64,000 nt of DNA from Deuterostichococcus epilithicus (GCA_033439295.1 JAVTLE010000015.1:310001-374000), one strand, 5' to 3'; positions 33,942 to 46,600 are shown, numbered from the stretch's first letter. The notes: a model not told the origin generated them from the letters alone. Made by a program: numbers and translations.

Positions 33942-34482
33942 GTTCGACGCACAGTTGGATTATGGGATGCCATTCCTTCCCTCCAGGATGACGGAAGACG
34001 CAAGTTTGACGCCGGCTGCGCCTGCAAGTGTCGGGCATGGATCACCGAGGAGGTGGGGCGTTACAGTCGACACATCGGCACGCAGGGGAGCGTCTTACAC
34101 CATGTGGTCACGTGCTGGCGTGACGGACAAAATGGAGACTTTGTGAAGACTGGCTTCTGACTCATCGGGGAGGGGTTGCTCTTCCACTTCTTCTCAGGTC
34201 CTCACGCAGCCGCATGTGCATTCGTGAACTAAGGCCTCGAGTTTCAAACTAGCGTCATGGTTCAGGGCCACGTCCAGCCGTTGATACTTTCGTAATCCGT
34301 GACTGAAGAAATTCCGGACGAGCTTCTCACGATCGACTTCTCGCTTGTCCAATCAGAAGGAAGGGGTTTGTCCCTGTCTCATCTCACCTCTTATGCAGTG
34401 TTCAGCTTGCGCTGACGTTCGGCACATGCAGTCCTGTAGGGCACTGCAGTGGAGGCACACCGCTCTGACGGTGTCTGCATCG
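33942..34482. promoter_or_regulatory. upstream region between divergent dioxygenase and F-box/LRR genes
   Basis: No clear exon. By position it holds both promoters; the first exons of either gene could lie here. No recognisable motif was seen. Confidence 0.3.
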
Positions 34483-36149
34483 CGTCCCGATTCTTGCCGC
34501 ATGCGATGCGTGCTGCCTCTGGTGTCAAAGCGCTGGCACGACATCGGCGGTGAGCGGCGGGCCAGCATAGTCTGGCGGGATGTCGAGTTGCTGGTGACGC
34601 AGCGTGGCGTGCGAAACTCGCGGTATGGGGATGTCAATATCATCCTCGACGTCCAGAGCGATGCGCCGCTGGTCTGGATGGTGAAAAGGGCTTCGAGCAC
34701 GAGGCAGTTTACGCTGGCCGGCAGCTTCTACGACACGGTCTCGCGCATGGTGAGGCTAGCATGAACACACAGTCCGCCGCCTCATTCGACCCTGGAACTC
34801 CTTCTTACTAGTGCGCCACCTGCTTTGGCTCAGGGATCGTCGGTGCTACGCAGGGCGAGGACAAGTCAACGGGTGGCTGCAGTCGGTGCACAGCATCGTG
34901 CTGAGGTCATCGCAGCTGACCTCACTGGAGTGGGGCTGCACCTTCAACTGCTGGGGCCCCTCTGACTTCATGCTCACGAGCCTGCGGTACGCCTCTGCTG
35001 TTGCTGCAGGGGATCTCGTAGATGGGAAACAGTGTGAACATATCATCACAAATGCTTGCCGGGCCAGCTCTTTGGCTTGCGAGCTTCCATATATGGCAGC
35101 AATGCGAGTCCCCCGGCTATGTGGTCCCGTGCAGGGCGCTGACGTCGCTGCGGCGCCTCAACGTTCAGTCGCTGCCGAACGTGACGGAAGAGCAGGCTGC
35201 CTTCGTGGATGAGGCTTTGGCCAGGCTGACAAGCCTGACGGCGGTCAGCCTTGGCGGGTACCTAAGGGGTGACAGCTTGGGCGACCAGCTGCCGCACCTG
35301 CTTCGGCTGCCGCGACTGGCTGCGCTGCGCGGCTGTCCGGCTGCAGCCTCGACCGTGGTGACGCTGTTGCCGCGGCAGCCGTGCTGACGGAGTTGCACCT
35401 CCTCAACGACTTTCGCGGCCGCGGGGAACTGGAGTGGCTGGGCGGCAAGGCGCTGTGCAGGCTGACAGCACTGCGGCGGCTGTGCGTGGCCGGACGCCAG
35501 GGGAGCAGCCGCACCCAGCTGCTGCGCATCTTACGCATGCTGCGGGCGCCTGCGCCGCTGGCGCCGCTGCCGGGCCACCTGCAGTGGCTCTGCGACGTGC
35601 TGGTGGACCTGGAGCTGTCTGACCTCTACGGCATGGAGATACCCGCGCTGCAGGGCCTCCAGCAGCTTCGGGCCGTGACGGGGCTTGAGTTCTAGTCGCT
35701 GGCCTGGCAAAGCTGCCGTGGGCGGTGCTTGCCCCGCAGGTGCGGAGCCTGAGCTTTGTGTGCTGCGATGACATGCGCAATTTGCCGACTGGGCCGTACC
35801 TCAGCAGCCTCACCCAGCTGCAATGGACTGACTTTGGCAAAGGGCACCAGTCATGCCGTCGCGCCTCGGGCAGGCATCGCAGCTGCGGTCGCTCTGGCTG
35901 GGGCTCGGGCTGACCCATGACATTCTGAATGGTCGCCACACGGAGGTGCTGGCGGGGCTGCCGCAGCTGCGGCGCCTGGCGCTGGTAACGGAATATGATC
36001 AGAGTGAACACTCCGTGCTTGAGCAGTGCACGCAGGCCATGAGGCTGCAGCAGCGCCGCAATGCAGACCCGGAGCGCAGTGTGGTCCTCGACTTTCCGCC
36101 CCAGCAGGTTTATGAACTTCACCCTGACAGTCTTCCTGTGTTTGGGTAA
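34483..36149 (+). pseudogene. F-box/leucine-rich-repeat gene with several frame breaks
   Basis: An F-box-like stretch 'RMRCVLPLVSKRWHDIGGER' is followed by 'SIVWRDVELLVTQ' up to a donor at 34749. Leucine-rich repeats then run from about 34.86 kb: 'LRSSQLTSLEWG', 'ALTSLRRLNVQSLPNVTEEQ', 'LTSLTAVSLGGYL', 'LTELHLLNDFRGRGELEWLG', 'VRSLSFVCCDDMRNLP', 'LPQLRRLALVTEYDQ'. Such proteins are SCF substrate receptors. The splice 34.99 to 35.13 kb ('TSLR'/'ALTSLRRLNV') is in phase, but single-base frame changes are needed near 35329 ('LAALR' to 'LSGCSLDRGDAV'), near 35700 and near 35850, with no splice sites to explain them, and the first splice is out of phase. Either this is a recent pseudogene or the assembly has indels. 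The last frame ends with TAA at 36149. Confidence 0.6.
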
Positions 36150-36305
36150 TTTGCGCAGTGACTATCGTAGCTCGTGGCTCCAGCCTCCAGGAGCAGGGGG
36201 ATAGCCAAGCGCTATCGGCCAACAGCAAAAAGCACTTGGCTAGTCATCACGAGTTAGGTATCGACAGCGGTATATGGTCAAATGAATCAGATTATAATTG
36301 CCGTT

Positions 36306-36310
36306 TGTAA
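36306..36310 (+). terminator. TGTAA polyadenylation signal of the F-box/LRR gene
   Basis: TGTAA lies 156 nt after the final stop codon. Confidence 0.5.
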
Positions 36311-37049
36311 GCAACCACCTCGCTCGTTGGGCATCAAGGCGCCTTCCTTGGCTGACACGCCTCGCTTGCGTATGCTTGAGCTACAAAGAACACATTCGCA
36401 GACACCAGCGGAGCGCGACAAGTCGGCAGGCAAGGTCGAGGCTGTTGTGCGTTTGCATGAGGAAGGGGCCTTGCGGCACTGCCCATGAACTGGGAGCCGG
36501 GTTGGCGTCAACGGCAGAGCTGCTTGCGCTTAGCGGACGCTGCGGCTGACCGCCTGTGAGTTTTCAATCGGGTCGTCATGATGACCACCGCCCGGGCGGG
36601 GCAAAGTGCATTCAGGCGGGGCCGGTGGCTGCCCGCATCACTGCCACCACGAACCCCTTGCTGGCGGTTGCTTGCCATTTGCCCCATGCCGGTGAGGCTG
36701 GCTGCGAATGCAAGGCCGCACCAGTTGCATACACGATGGGGAGGCCCCACATTTTCCTGACATCGGTATCAGCTGCCACAGCATGTAGTGGCGCGCCGGC
36801 GCAGAGGTGTGCCGCAGTGTATGCCGCTGCTGTGCTATACAGGGCTGCCAATCGGCAGCTTGCAGGAGGTGTGCCTGACGGCCGCTGACAGCTCTGACAG
36901 TGCATATCAAGGGTGTTTCTTGGTGTTGGCAGCCGAGAGGTTTTTCATCCTACTGCACAGGTGGTCAAATACCGGCCAACTGCTCTCTAGCCTCAACCCT
37001 CACCCTCCAGCTCTCGACACTGCAAGCGCAGTCGTTCACTCCCCGCCGC
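36311..37049. other. region between convergent genes
   Basis: No exon with convincing composition on either strand. Confidence 0.4.
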
Positions 37050-40000
37050 TCACACCCGCGCGGTCGCGCGGCCGCCGGCCGCTGGAACCTGCCTCCGCTC
37101 CCCTGCCATTGGCATGTCGTCATCCAGATTGTCTAGGACCGCTGGGTCGTCCGCCAGCTCGTTCGCACCCGACGCGTTGCCCCGGCCGCCGCGCCCCCGC
37201 CGCGATGGAATGATGGGCAGCCGCACTGGCCTGCCCGGAAGTGTGGCAGCGCCACCGGGCTGGCTGCCATCCAGGTCCTCGCCGTTTGCCGCCGCAGCGT
37301 CCGGGGCTGCCGCCGCGGGCGATGCATCCTGCGCCGCCGCCGTCACGGAGCCGCTGCCAGAGCTCCGCTGCCACAGCACGCCGGAGGCTGGTGCGCTGCC
37401 CGCGGCACTGGTGTCGCCCGCAGCAGCTGCCGGGTCCACGCCTGGGGCCGCTCGCTGCCAGAGGACGCCGTTGCCGCTGGCCGGCGCGCCGCCTGCTGCA
37501 GACGCCGGGGCCGAGCTTGCTGCTGGTAGCGGCGGCGGCGGGGGCGCTGTGTGCAGGCCAAGCCGGTAGAAGTCCGCATCATCCCAGGGCGACGGCAGGC
37601 TTGGGAACAGGCTCAACGATTCCGGGGAGCCTGCCTCCGGCGGACCGCCACCTCCTAGCGCCTCTGGCCGCACGGCTGCATTCCCCGCATCCGACCGCCG
37701 CCAGATGACGCCGCCGTCCTCGGCTGCAGACGCCTCATGGGAAGCGCCGTGTGCGGCAACCTCCTGCGCCGGCGGCCCCTGCATATGGGTGTGGTGGACG
37801 GCTGGATAGGGCTATATGGTGCGTTCCTCAGTACGTCACTTGTTGGCTGCCTGCGAATCAAAACATGTACAGCTCGGGTGGGAACCGCGTACACATGAAG
37901 CGAAAGTCCCTTCTTGCAGTCTGGCACCTGGAAGCCTGGTGGCGGCGGCGGACGCTGCCGCCCGTCTCCGCCGCCCTCCGCCGTCTGCTGCGCCTTGGCT
38001 CTGCTGGCAGCAAGCCCAGGATACCGCCACCTGGACATTGTGACCCACCCCACAATTCCCCTCGATTTTTGTATTTTTCTACAGGCTTCGTCATTGAGAC
38101 TTGGCGGATGTTTGACTTGAAAAAATGCCAATGATGGCTATCATGTGTCAATATGCATCCGCCAATTACTCCATCATCCAGTCAGTGTGCGCAAGGCGTC
38201 ATTGGTTCAAGGCAGCCACATTGCATGTCAGTAACGCACCTGATCAGCGGCGGCACAGCAAGCTGCAGGCCCAGCACCACCGCAGCGGCTGCTGTTACCG
38301 CTGGCAGACGCCCCTGCTGCGCAAGCAGCGACAGCCAAGCGCCAGCTGCCGCGCCGCCAGCTGCCAGGCGGCTGCCGCCAACCGCCAGACCATTCTGAAG
38401 GCCTGCGACTTGCAGGGCAACAGAAGGAATTGAAAAGGCAGTGGCAGAGAATCACTTGGAGAAAATGTCACAAGCAAGCGAGACTTGTCCATCCGAGGGG
38501 TCATGTCACCTTGACGCTTTTAGACTGCGTCGATGTCGATCAGCAGGGACATGGCCGCAGACAGTAGCCCTCTGGATCAACATCGCAAGTGCTCAGCAGC
38601 ATTCAGGCACGCAATGGCGGAGCACCTGACAGCGCGGCGCGCCACTGTGATTGCCCTTCCTGCTCGATGCCTGCGGCGGTGACCCCGTCACGGGCGCCAG
38701 CGCGGGGCATGAAGATGCCGGACGCCGCCAGCAGCTCCGCAGTTCGGTCCTCTGCGGAATGCTCGCCTCCTTGCCTGCGGCCGACCGAGTCGCTGCCGTT
38801 CTCGGCACCGCCGTCCGCTGCCTTGTCGCTGGGCTGTTGCTGCTGGTCCCACGCCTCGGTGGCGCTGGGCTGCTGCTGCTGGTCCTGCGCATCGGTTGCG
38901 CCCGGCGCCGCAGGCTTCTCGTCTGCGCTTTCCTCGCTCAGGCCTGCCCGCTGCTGCTGCCCTGCCTGCCGGCCTGCCGCACGTCCCGCCGCGCTTTGCG
39001 GCGCTTCCTCAGGCTGTGCGCCACCCGCAGGAGCGTCCGGCGCCTGCAAGAATGGCCGCGACAGGCCACCGAACAGCCGCTGCTGCATCGCCGCTGCCGC
39101 CTGCGTGGGAGACTCCGGCTCTTCCGGCTGCCAGCTCGAAGCCGGCGCATCGCCACCCTGCCGGACCGCAGCAGCTGGCGGCCGCGGCGACGGCAGCGGG
39201 CCGTTGCCCGTCCGCCGGGGTCATCCGAGGCTGGCGGCGCNGGCGCCGGCGCCGGCAGTGAAGACAGGGCGGCAGCGGCGCCCGGCTTGTCGCGCAGCAG
39301 ACGCTCGAAGACGCCCAGCAGCTGGTCGTCCGGCAGCGTCTCCACCCTGCAGCACATGTGCAGGTCGAAGTCTGTGCATGCCTCCACATGTTGTGGCCCG
39401 CTGTGCTTCTCGACCAGCGATTGAGATTAGATCGAGCGCATGTAGCCCTTGTTTTGTGCTTGCGCCCCGCACAAGGCAGCCTCCAGGTGCAGTGGGCAGC
39501 AGGTGGACTGCCAACAGCGTACATACGCACGAATTGTACGAAGATGCAGCAGTGTATCAGATGTCAAGCAGGAATGTGCGTCTGAGACTTCAAGCAGGGC
39601 AGTTTACCGTGACCGCATCTCCTGCACCAGCAGCCCCTCCAGCCAAGCGCGATCCACCGTCAGCTGGTGGCCGTCGCTGGCGTCGCCCAGGGTAAATCTG
39701 CGGCATTGCACACTCGCCATGCTCGCACGGTGATGCAACGTGCACAAAAGTACAATGCGTAGATGTTGATGCAAGTTTTCATGAGCACCGATTCTCGGAG
39801 CTGCATGTGCAGGCTGGGCGTGCAGGGGTCAGTCATGGCAGATGCGCCGTGCGCTCTTGGCTCACGCTGCGCCAGGCATGCTGCACATGGCAGGCGATGC
39901 ACTGAGGCAGCGCGTGCCTGGCCGGCTCAGCGGCAATCACAGGGCGCTGCGACGCCACGGCAAGAAAGGCCAGGCCGGCCGCCAGAAGCGTGGCGGCCGG

Positions 40001-40249
40001 CCGTGGCACCAGGCGCTGCGCCTGGTGGTCAGCCGCAGGCTGCTGTGCCGATCCCACAGCACCGTGTCGCAGCGTCAGCCGTGTTGGTGGCAGCCGGCAC
40101 AGGCCAAGCAATCTAGTGCTGCGCAGCCTGCACTGCACGTGACGGTCTGGCACGCTGGATGCAGCAGCACAGCGCCTTCGGCGCCAGCTGTGCGCCGAGC
40201 ACCCCAACTGGAGCAACGGCTGTGCAGCCGCGCACCCTCCGCTGACCAT
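37050..40249 (-). CDS. probable plastid-targeted membrane protein of unknown function
   Basis: Exon 1 (about 40249-39903) has an Arg-rich leader and a hydrophobic stretch 'LLAAGLAFLAVASQRPVIAA' ending in an AxA-like site, as in bipartite thylakoid transit peptides. It splices in phase to 39697-39608 ('FTLGDASDGHQLTVDRAWLE', 'GLLVQEMRS') and to an exon from 39346 ('VETLPDDQLLGVFERLLRDK'). A Gln/Ala-rich exon follows ('MQQRLFGGLSRPFLQA'). Another near 38.4-38.24 kb contains a membrane helix 'AVTAAAVVLGLQLAVPPLI', then a Pro-rich one ('RQRPPPPPGFQ'). The last exon ends at 37050 and carries 'GVIWRRS', 'GVLWQRAA' and 'GVLWQRSS'. The frame changes between 39200 and 39230, close to an ambiguous base at 39241. 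No family is recognised; plastid location is inferred. Confidence 0.45.
39241..39241. other. ambiguous base N
   Basis: The only N in the window. It sits inside a GGCGCNGGCGCC palindromic context in a coding exon, so local sequence quality may be low. Confidence 0.95.
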
Positions 40250-41707
40250 CGATGCGAGTCACGTACGCATCAGAAGATCAATGTGAGGTGTGCGGCACGG
40301 GCATCAGGTGCCTAGAAGGACCTGCACGGCCGAATGTCCAACAACTGATGTGTTCCAGCAGGTAGCTCAGCAGACACGGTGGACTGGCGCGCAGTGGGCA
40401 GAAGAGCTCGAAGTTCCAACAGTTTTGAAGTCGTCTGCGGCGGCAATGCTTGGAATTTGCTGTGCTGGGTACCGTTCCGGAGGCTTGGGATAAAATAACC
40501 GCGAGGGATGTTAGAAATTTACTTCAGGGTGGCATGATGGCATATCAGCTGGAAAATTCGACCAAGTGTCTGACCTTGCAGGAACAATGGTTTGTGCAGG
40601 TCATCGGTGCAAATTCAGGCTCTTTAAAATCTCTTAGCGCAGCTATATGTGCACTGCGCAGCGCCATGCCAATCAGCTGCCTGACTGTGTGCCAGCGCTG
40701 CTGTTGCACACTAGGGTCTGACGACAAAGAGTAGCATACCTAGGTTCTTTTCATCAACAGACAGCCAGACTGTTCGTACTACAAAGCCGCCCCGGGTCGA
40801 GTAATCAAAACCTAGTTCAAAATATCTAGAGACTGTCATGGAAACAGGTAAATAATAGCAGTGGATCCATGTCGGACTGGCAGACAGTCTGTCTGTCAGT
40901 ATGACCGGCAAAGAAAGATAATTGCAGGACAACCAGCCCTCAAGTGCTGTAACAATCATTCCACAACAAACCCAACCACCACAGCACGCCAACAACTTCG
41001 CAGCGCCGCGGCGATCATCGCAGACGCTGCTTGCCGCTGTCGGCACTCGTCTAAACGCCTGTGCACCGGTCGTCCGTCGACTCCTCCCTAGGGCAAGGTG
41101 AGCCCGCGACGCGCCGCCTCTTGGACATAAACCTGGTCTTGCGACATCAGCGGCCAGCTCCTGGCCTCGGCTCCCCGCGTCACCGCTGCAGTGCTCGCCG
41201 GAGTCCACTACCATACCAGAGTGACCGCCCGGCACAGCGTCCATACTCTTACGATCGCTGCGGCAGCAGCTCCACATCTGCGCAGCTGTCCACATCTGCT
41301 ACTTGTAGATCAGAAGGATTCCGACAGGCTCGCATTCTTGTTCTTCTGGGCTGTGGATGTCGAGTTGGTAGCACACAAGTTGAAAAAACGTGCCCGCGCT
41401 TTTTGGTGGCGAAACCCCGCTGTAGCCAAGCGCTGGGTCCAATAGACGCGCTTTGTGCTAGGTGTCCGGCTTTCAGGCCTGCTGTGTCTATTTACTGCTG
41501 TTTGGTAGATAGCACCGCAGCCGCCGGGGGCGCGCACAAGCCACGTGCCCTAACAATGTGCTGGCCAGCTTGCAGGTGCACGCGCCAGCGCAGCAGTCTG
41601 ACGAGCAATCGTGTTGACGCCGCCTGATGATCGGCTGTTGTCCGCGCAGGTTCTTGGGTGATCTACACTTCACGCCCTCATCAACAAGGCCCTTTCGTCC
41701 GTTCAGT
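40250..41707. other. intergenic region, in part less GC-rich
   Basis: The stretch 40.4-40.9 kb has visibly lower GC. Short open frames exist on both strands (for example 40450-40734 on the plus strand) but none shows splice partners or a known motif. Confidence 0.4.
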
Positions 41708-42768
41708 ATGCGGGCAGTCGGACTGGCGGCCGCAGTCGCGGTGTGCCTCGCAGCGCTCGTCTCGAGCGTCGACGCCACTTTCAAGGGCGACGGTGAGTTG
41801 GTGCTAGCTGCGCATCGCTTGTTGCGCATCGCTGTAGACGGTCTCGCTGTCAGGGACACCCCATCTCTTACAGCCGCCGACCTCGTGACACGCACGCGCT
41901 TGTGTCTGCGTTCGTCCATGCACGCAGACGATCCGCATTATAGTTATTGCCCTGCTTGTGCAAGGCAAACGCCGCGATATTGACGGCCGTGTCACTTTGT
42001 GAGGTTGACTTTGTTGCACGTACCTCATCTCCACATCTTCAACGAACAGGCACGTACTATGGAGACAACGGCTGGGAGGGCTACTGCAAGGGCAACATGC
42101 AGGCCAAGGGCAGGGCGTGGCCGCCCAACGGCGGGTCCTTCCAGGGCGTCCGTGTGGCGCTCAATGCGCCGCAGTTTGGCGGCGGCGGCACCGTCGCGCC
42201 CTGCGGCCGCACGATCATGTTCCGTGGCACTGGCGGCGGCAGCGGCCGTAACCCCGTCTCCCGCTCCTGGCAGAAGGGCATGGTCACCAATCTGTGCCCG
42301 GAGTGCCGCTACGGCAGCATTGACCTCGGCAAGAATGGCGATGGCCGGTGCGCTGCTGTCAAAATCGCTGCAGCTGCTTGTCAGTCCTGCTGCTGCGTGT
42401 TTCACGTGCTGGCCCTCTGCAACAGCAGTACGCTCTGTCCTTGACCCTCTGCATGCAGCTCCGTGCCATTCTTGCTGGCGCTTTTCCCAGCACCGCAACC
42501 CTGCCGCATACTGGAAACCAGTCCGCTGACCCAAGTGCATCACTGGCACCGCAGGTGGGGTATTGAGTGGTACTTTACAGACAGCGGGTCTGGCGGCAAC
42601 AGCGTGCAGTCGGTCACCTCTAGCCGCGCCAGCGTGAAGCCGAAGAAGAAGTTTGACTGGAAGCGGTGGCTGCGCATCCAGCGCGCCAAGCGCGCCGCTG
42701 CCGCTCGGCGCCGCGCTGCCGCCAGACGTGGGCGCAAGATGCTCATCACGCTCGGCGGCTCTGCATGA
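41708..42768 (+). CDS. secreted expansin-like double-psi beta-barrel protein
   Basis: Exons 41708-41792, 42050-42347 and 42555-42768 close in phase to 198 aa. Residues 1-23 form a signal peptide ('MRAVGLAAAVAVCLAALVSS'). The mature part begins 'GTYYGDNGWEGYCKG' and continues 'VALNAPQFGGGGTVAPCGR', 'NLCPECRYGSIDLG' and 'RWGIEWYFTDS', the layout of the six-stranded double-psi beta-barrel shared by expansins, barwin and RlpA-like proteins. Cysteines are present at the expected positions. There is no C-terminal expansin carbohydrate-binding domain. Instead a very basic tail ('KPKKKFDWKRWLRIQRAKR', then 'AAAARRRAAARRGRK') may bind acidic wall polymers, which is inference. A cell-wall or extracellular role is likely, and the convergent neighbour is a callose synthase. 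Wall loosening, endoglucanase or inhibitor roles cannot be separated by sequence alone. Confidence 0.7.
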
Positions 42769-43691
42769 AGTGCCTCCGGCACTGAGAGGCACCCGCTGAA
42801 GCCTGCACGCTGCCATGCTTTCAGCTCAGACTGCCGTCCAAGGGCTGAACGCGGGCAGCGTGTCGACCTGTCAGCAACAGAATTGAAGCAGAACTGAAGT
42901 CAGCAACCGCACTGCACGAGCAGGTGGCAGAATTTTTTCGCCTAGTCATTTCCAAACATCGATGTGCTTTTTGCAGTGGTTTGCAGCTGTGCGTCTTTGA
43001 TCCGAACTGCAGCAACGCGCCATCCATTAGCTAGACTCTGGCTGTCATTAGCTACCCTCCTTCGTGAATTGCTTGTGGTTTAGCATCAGAGTTCAGGTGA
43101 CCGTCGAAACCGCCTTGTCCTACCTCCCTCAGCGTTGAAACGACTTAGGGGTCAGTAATTGAGACTTGTGCACTGTGTAAACATCCCGTGGTATTCCCTG
43201 AGACTTCATCCTGATTCATTCAGACTGCTGCCGCGGTTTACGCTGCATGGACGACCTGCTGAACAAGACCTGCCCACCGCACCCAGGCTTCTATGATGGT
43301 GCAGATGCCTTCACTGAGCAGCGCTGTTTGACAGCACTAGCATGTGGGTGTGATGTGCAAGTCGTAGTTGGTTGAAGTATAGGTAACAGCGCAGACGATA
43401 CACAATCGCTGCGTATTCCACAAGCACTGCTGGTTTCATACTGACTAGCAACGTGCACGGTGCCAGAGTGCGTGATCACGGACTTCTTCTCCATACAAAA
43501 TGGCATCGTCTGGTTTGGGCAGCACGTGACTGGTTTCCGATTTACGGTTTAAGCAACGTGCAAATGCTGCTTCAACCTGCCACCGACAAGGATGAACAAC
43601 CTAGGAAGGATGATCCCCTTGCTGCGGCACAGCAGCCCCCCAGATTGTGCCGCGGCTCATTCCGCCGCAGCCGCTGGCGCGGCGCTTCGCC
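42769..43691. other. intergenic region between convergent expansin-like and callose synthase genes
   Basis: TGTAA at 43176-43180 is the likely plus-strand poly(A) signal, 408 nt after the stop. No further gene seen. Confidence 0.45.
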
Positions 43692-46600
43692 TCAGCGCCA
43701 CTTCCCGTGCTGCGGCTGCGGCCCCGCCGTCGCACCCTCCTGGTGGCCGCCCGCAGCGTCGCCGCCGATGCCGCCACCGAGGCTGCCGCTGCGGTCATGG
43801 CTGGCGTTGCGCTGTGGGGGCCCGCCGCCGCCGCCGCCCCCATTTCGGGCCGCTTTCTCCGCGTCTGCCGCCTCGCGCAGGTCACGCTCCCGCTGCTGGC
43901 GCTCCACCACGACCTGGACATAGCGCCCCTGCGCAGGAAGCACGAAGCAGGAAGGGTCAGGCTGGCAAATTTGAGGTTTCTGCAAGGCCCGCTGCCTGCC
44001 CCGTCGTCTTCATCCTGGCAGATGGAAGGCCCCACACATCGCGTGCTTGTCCCCCAAGGCGGCTGAAACCAGCGTTCGGGCGTACAGCGCGTTTGTGAGC
44101 CGCGCTCCTTGGCAGCAGGCGCCGTGGCAGATTGGCAGGAGCCCATCGCTAGGTACCAAGGCAGCCGGCCATGCGCGGCGTTTGACGGAGAGAGGCTGTT
44201 GCAGCCGCTCCGTGGGAAGACCGCGCCCAACCGCGAGCACGCGAAGCGGTCATGCAGGAGCGTGTTGCAGCGCCAGAGGCCGGCGCCCAGGGATTCGGTG
44301 TCAGGGTTTAGGGGTCGGGTGGGCGCACCAGCAGGCGGCCGCGCTTGAGGCTCTTTGCGAACTTGGTGTTGAACAGCAGCGCCGCTTGGATGCGGGACAC
44401 GAAGCCCAGGAAGGAGAGCAGGAACAGGCCCAGGAACAGGCAGTAGCCCAGCGTGTAGTCCAGACTCCTGCGAGGAGCCAAAACGGAACAGTATAGTCGG
44501 CAGCAGCTCTGTGTGGAGTGAGGGCACTGCATCATGGCTCCCCGTGCTGCAGCTCAGAATGCAGTACGGTGTCCTGCAGCAAATGGGACAACAATTGAAA
44601 CGGGCGCAATCATGGGGAGAGTTCCTGAGGTAGCGGCATGGTGCCATGAGAAGGTACAGAACACGCAGAACATTGCGGCGGCTTTCGACATTTCTCTGCG
44701 ACAGGAGGACAGCTTTTCGCACATGCAATGCAGCAGCAATGCTCTCTGCTAATGCACAACAAGCGTTTGAGATCGTGCCTGTAGCTGAGGTCCACATAGT
44801 AGCGGACGCGCGTCCACTCTGGGAAGAAGTACAGCAGCACCTGCCCGATTATCGCCAGGATCTGCAGGCGGCCACGGCGACGAAGTCAGGAGGTGGTGAC
44901 ACACGTCTGGCACACGACTTAGTGCGCAGCACCCGTGCCGTGACTGGCTGCCACTTTGCTGCGTCGGTCGACTCAGTGCGGCGGCAGGGACGCTGAAACA
45001 CGCCTCGGCTGTCCATGCGGGTGCGCCGCTGTGCGGCGGCGGCGCAACCCAGCGGCAGACTGCAGCCGTGCGGCTGGCAGCTCGTTGAGCAGGACGGAAA
45101 ATTCCGGGGCAGGGGGCTCGTCGCGCCTGGAAGTTGGCGAAGAAGATGATGACGACATTGCGGAAGCCATCGGTGGTGGAGCCAAGCGCCGGCACCACCA
45201 CCGCCGCAAACACGATGATGGCCGTGATCGCCACCAGCGTCAGCACCTGCGTGTGTCATTAGGGTTTAAGGACTGTTTCATATTCAGCATTGGTGGGTCT
45301 CGCGTGTAGGACTCCAGGATTACGAGGAACGGTTGCACGGCCGTCCAGGTGTGATGCTGTTTCATTGCGTCGTGTGTCTCAGGATGAGATGACCCTGCCA
45401 TCCTGCAGCGGTTGCCAGCACGCTGCAGTTCACGCCGCACAGCCAGAGCCTCACACCGCCCATGAATGGTTGCGATGACGGATGCAGCAACGTGAAGCGC
45501 TCGGAAAGATGTGGCCTTTGGGAAGCAGGGGCCGGGGCGAGACCTCAGCAGGGGGTCAGGCAGCGGCAAAGAGCGGGAGCCGCACCATGCGAGCGAGGCG
45601 CCAGCGGCGCTGCGCGAAGCGTCGGCGCATGACCTTGCGCGCCGCCACCACGATGATCAGATACGCATACACCGCACCGCTCAGGATGCCGAACAGCAGG
45701 TACCTGCGGGGCAGGCGGCCATACTTTCCTATCGAATCTTCCACACCCCGTTAGCTTCGACCACATCAGCATTTGGAGGCAGGAAATGTGTCAGAAGCGG
45801 CGGCGCTCGTGGTTCTTCAAAGAGTCTCAAAGTCCATTCTCCTCGACATGCCAGGCTTGAGCGAGCAACTGCACGTGCAGTGCTACGGCGCTTGGAGACA
45901 CACACGCGCCCAGAGCAGGCAGATTCCGCCACAGGAAGCCGGGGCACGAAAAGGTTTACGCGGTTGATGTGCCGGGGCACGGGCCCACCCACCTGTTGAT
46001 GCGCGTGTTCTGCAGCTGCGTGATGGAGCCCAGCACCAGCAGTGCCGTGGGCAGGCTCTGCGCGACGCCGAACAGTGCGCCCAGGTGGGGGTGCTGCGCA
46101 GGGCGCGGCACGTCCGCGTGGCCGCCCTCATTGCGGGCCTTGGCCAGCCGCGCCTGCGGTCGAACCAGCCGGCTACCGCTCGGACATGCATTCGGGCTTG
46201 GCGCCAGAGCGAAGGAGTCGGGGTCTGGGGTCTTTTGGGCGAAAAAAGCACGGTGGCGGGCCACACACCAGTGCACCGATCTCATCCTGGACGACGACTT
46301 GCTGACGGTTGCTCAATTGGCTAAAATGTTGTCAAGGTTGCACAGGGTAGGGTCTCGACCTTGTTCCAGGAGAACCAGGTGGTGCGGGTGTCCGGGTCCT
46401 GCACGTCCGCCATCCACAGCCGCCACTTGTCGAAGTCGTCCTGCGTACGGTCAAGGGGAAACCGGGGGTCATGCACCAGATAGATAGGGCGACGCGTCTT
46501 CCGAGGCTGCTCAAGGCCTGTAGGCTTTGGCGTCCGGGGTTGCTGCACTTCGCGAGAGCGTGCCGAACGGCAAATATTTGCAGAGCAAAAAAGCAGCGGC

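Noticed and set aside
35403-36122. Minus-strand open frame of 239 codons opposite the LRR region
   Set aside because: The plus strand carries clear leucine-rich repeats; the antisense frame is Arg/Pro/Ala-rich noise.
36982-37049. Bacterial-style operons, CRISPR arrays or insertion sequences anywhere in the window
   Set aside because: Genes are split by many introns, no direct-repeat/spacer array or transposase was seen, and spacing is eukaryotic.
40450-40734. Possible transposon gene in the lower-GC region
   Set aside because: A single 94-codon frame without known motifs, terminal repeats or target-site duplication.
43601-44797. Minus-strand open frame of 398 codons overlapping the callose synthase 3' end
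   Set aside because: The frame that continues the conserved C-terminal helices is a different one; this frame runs through introns and lacks family motifs.
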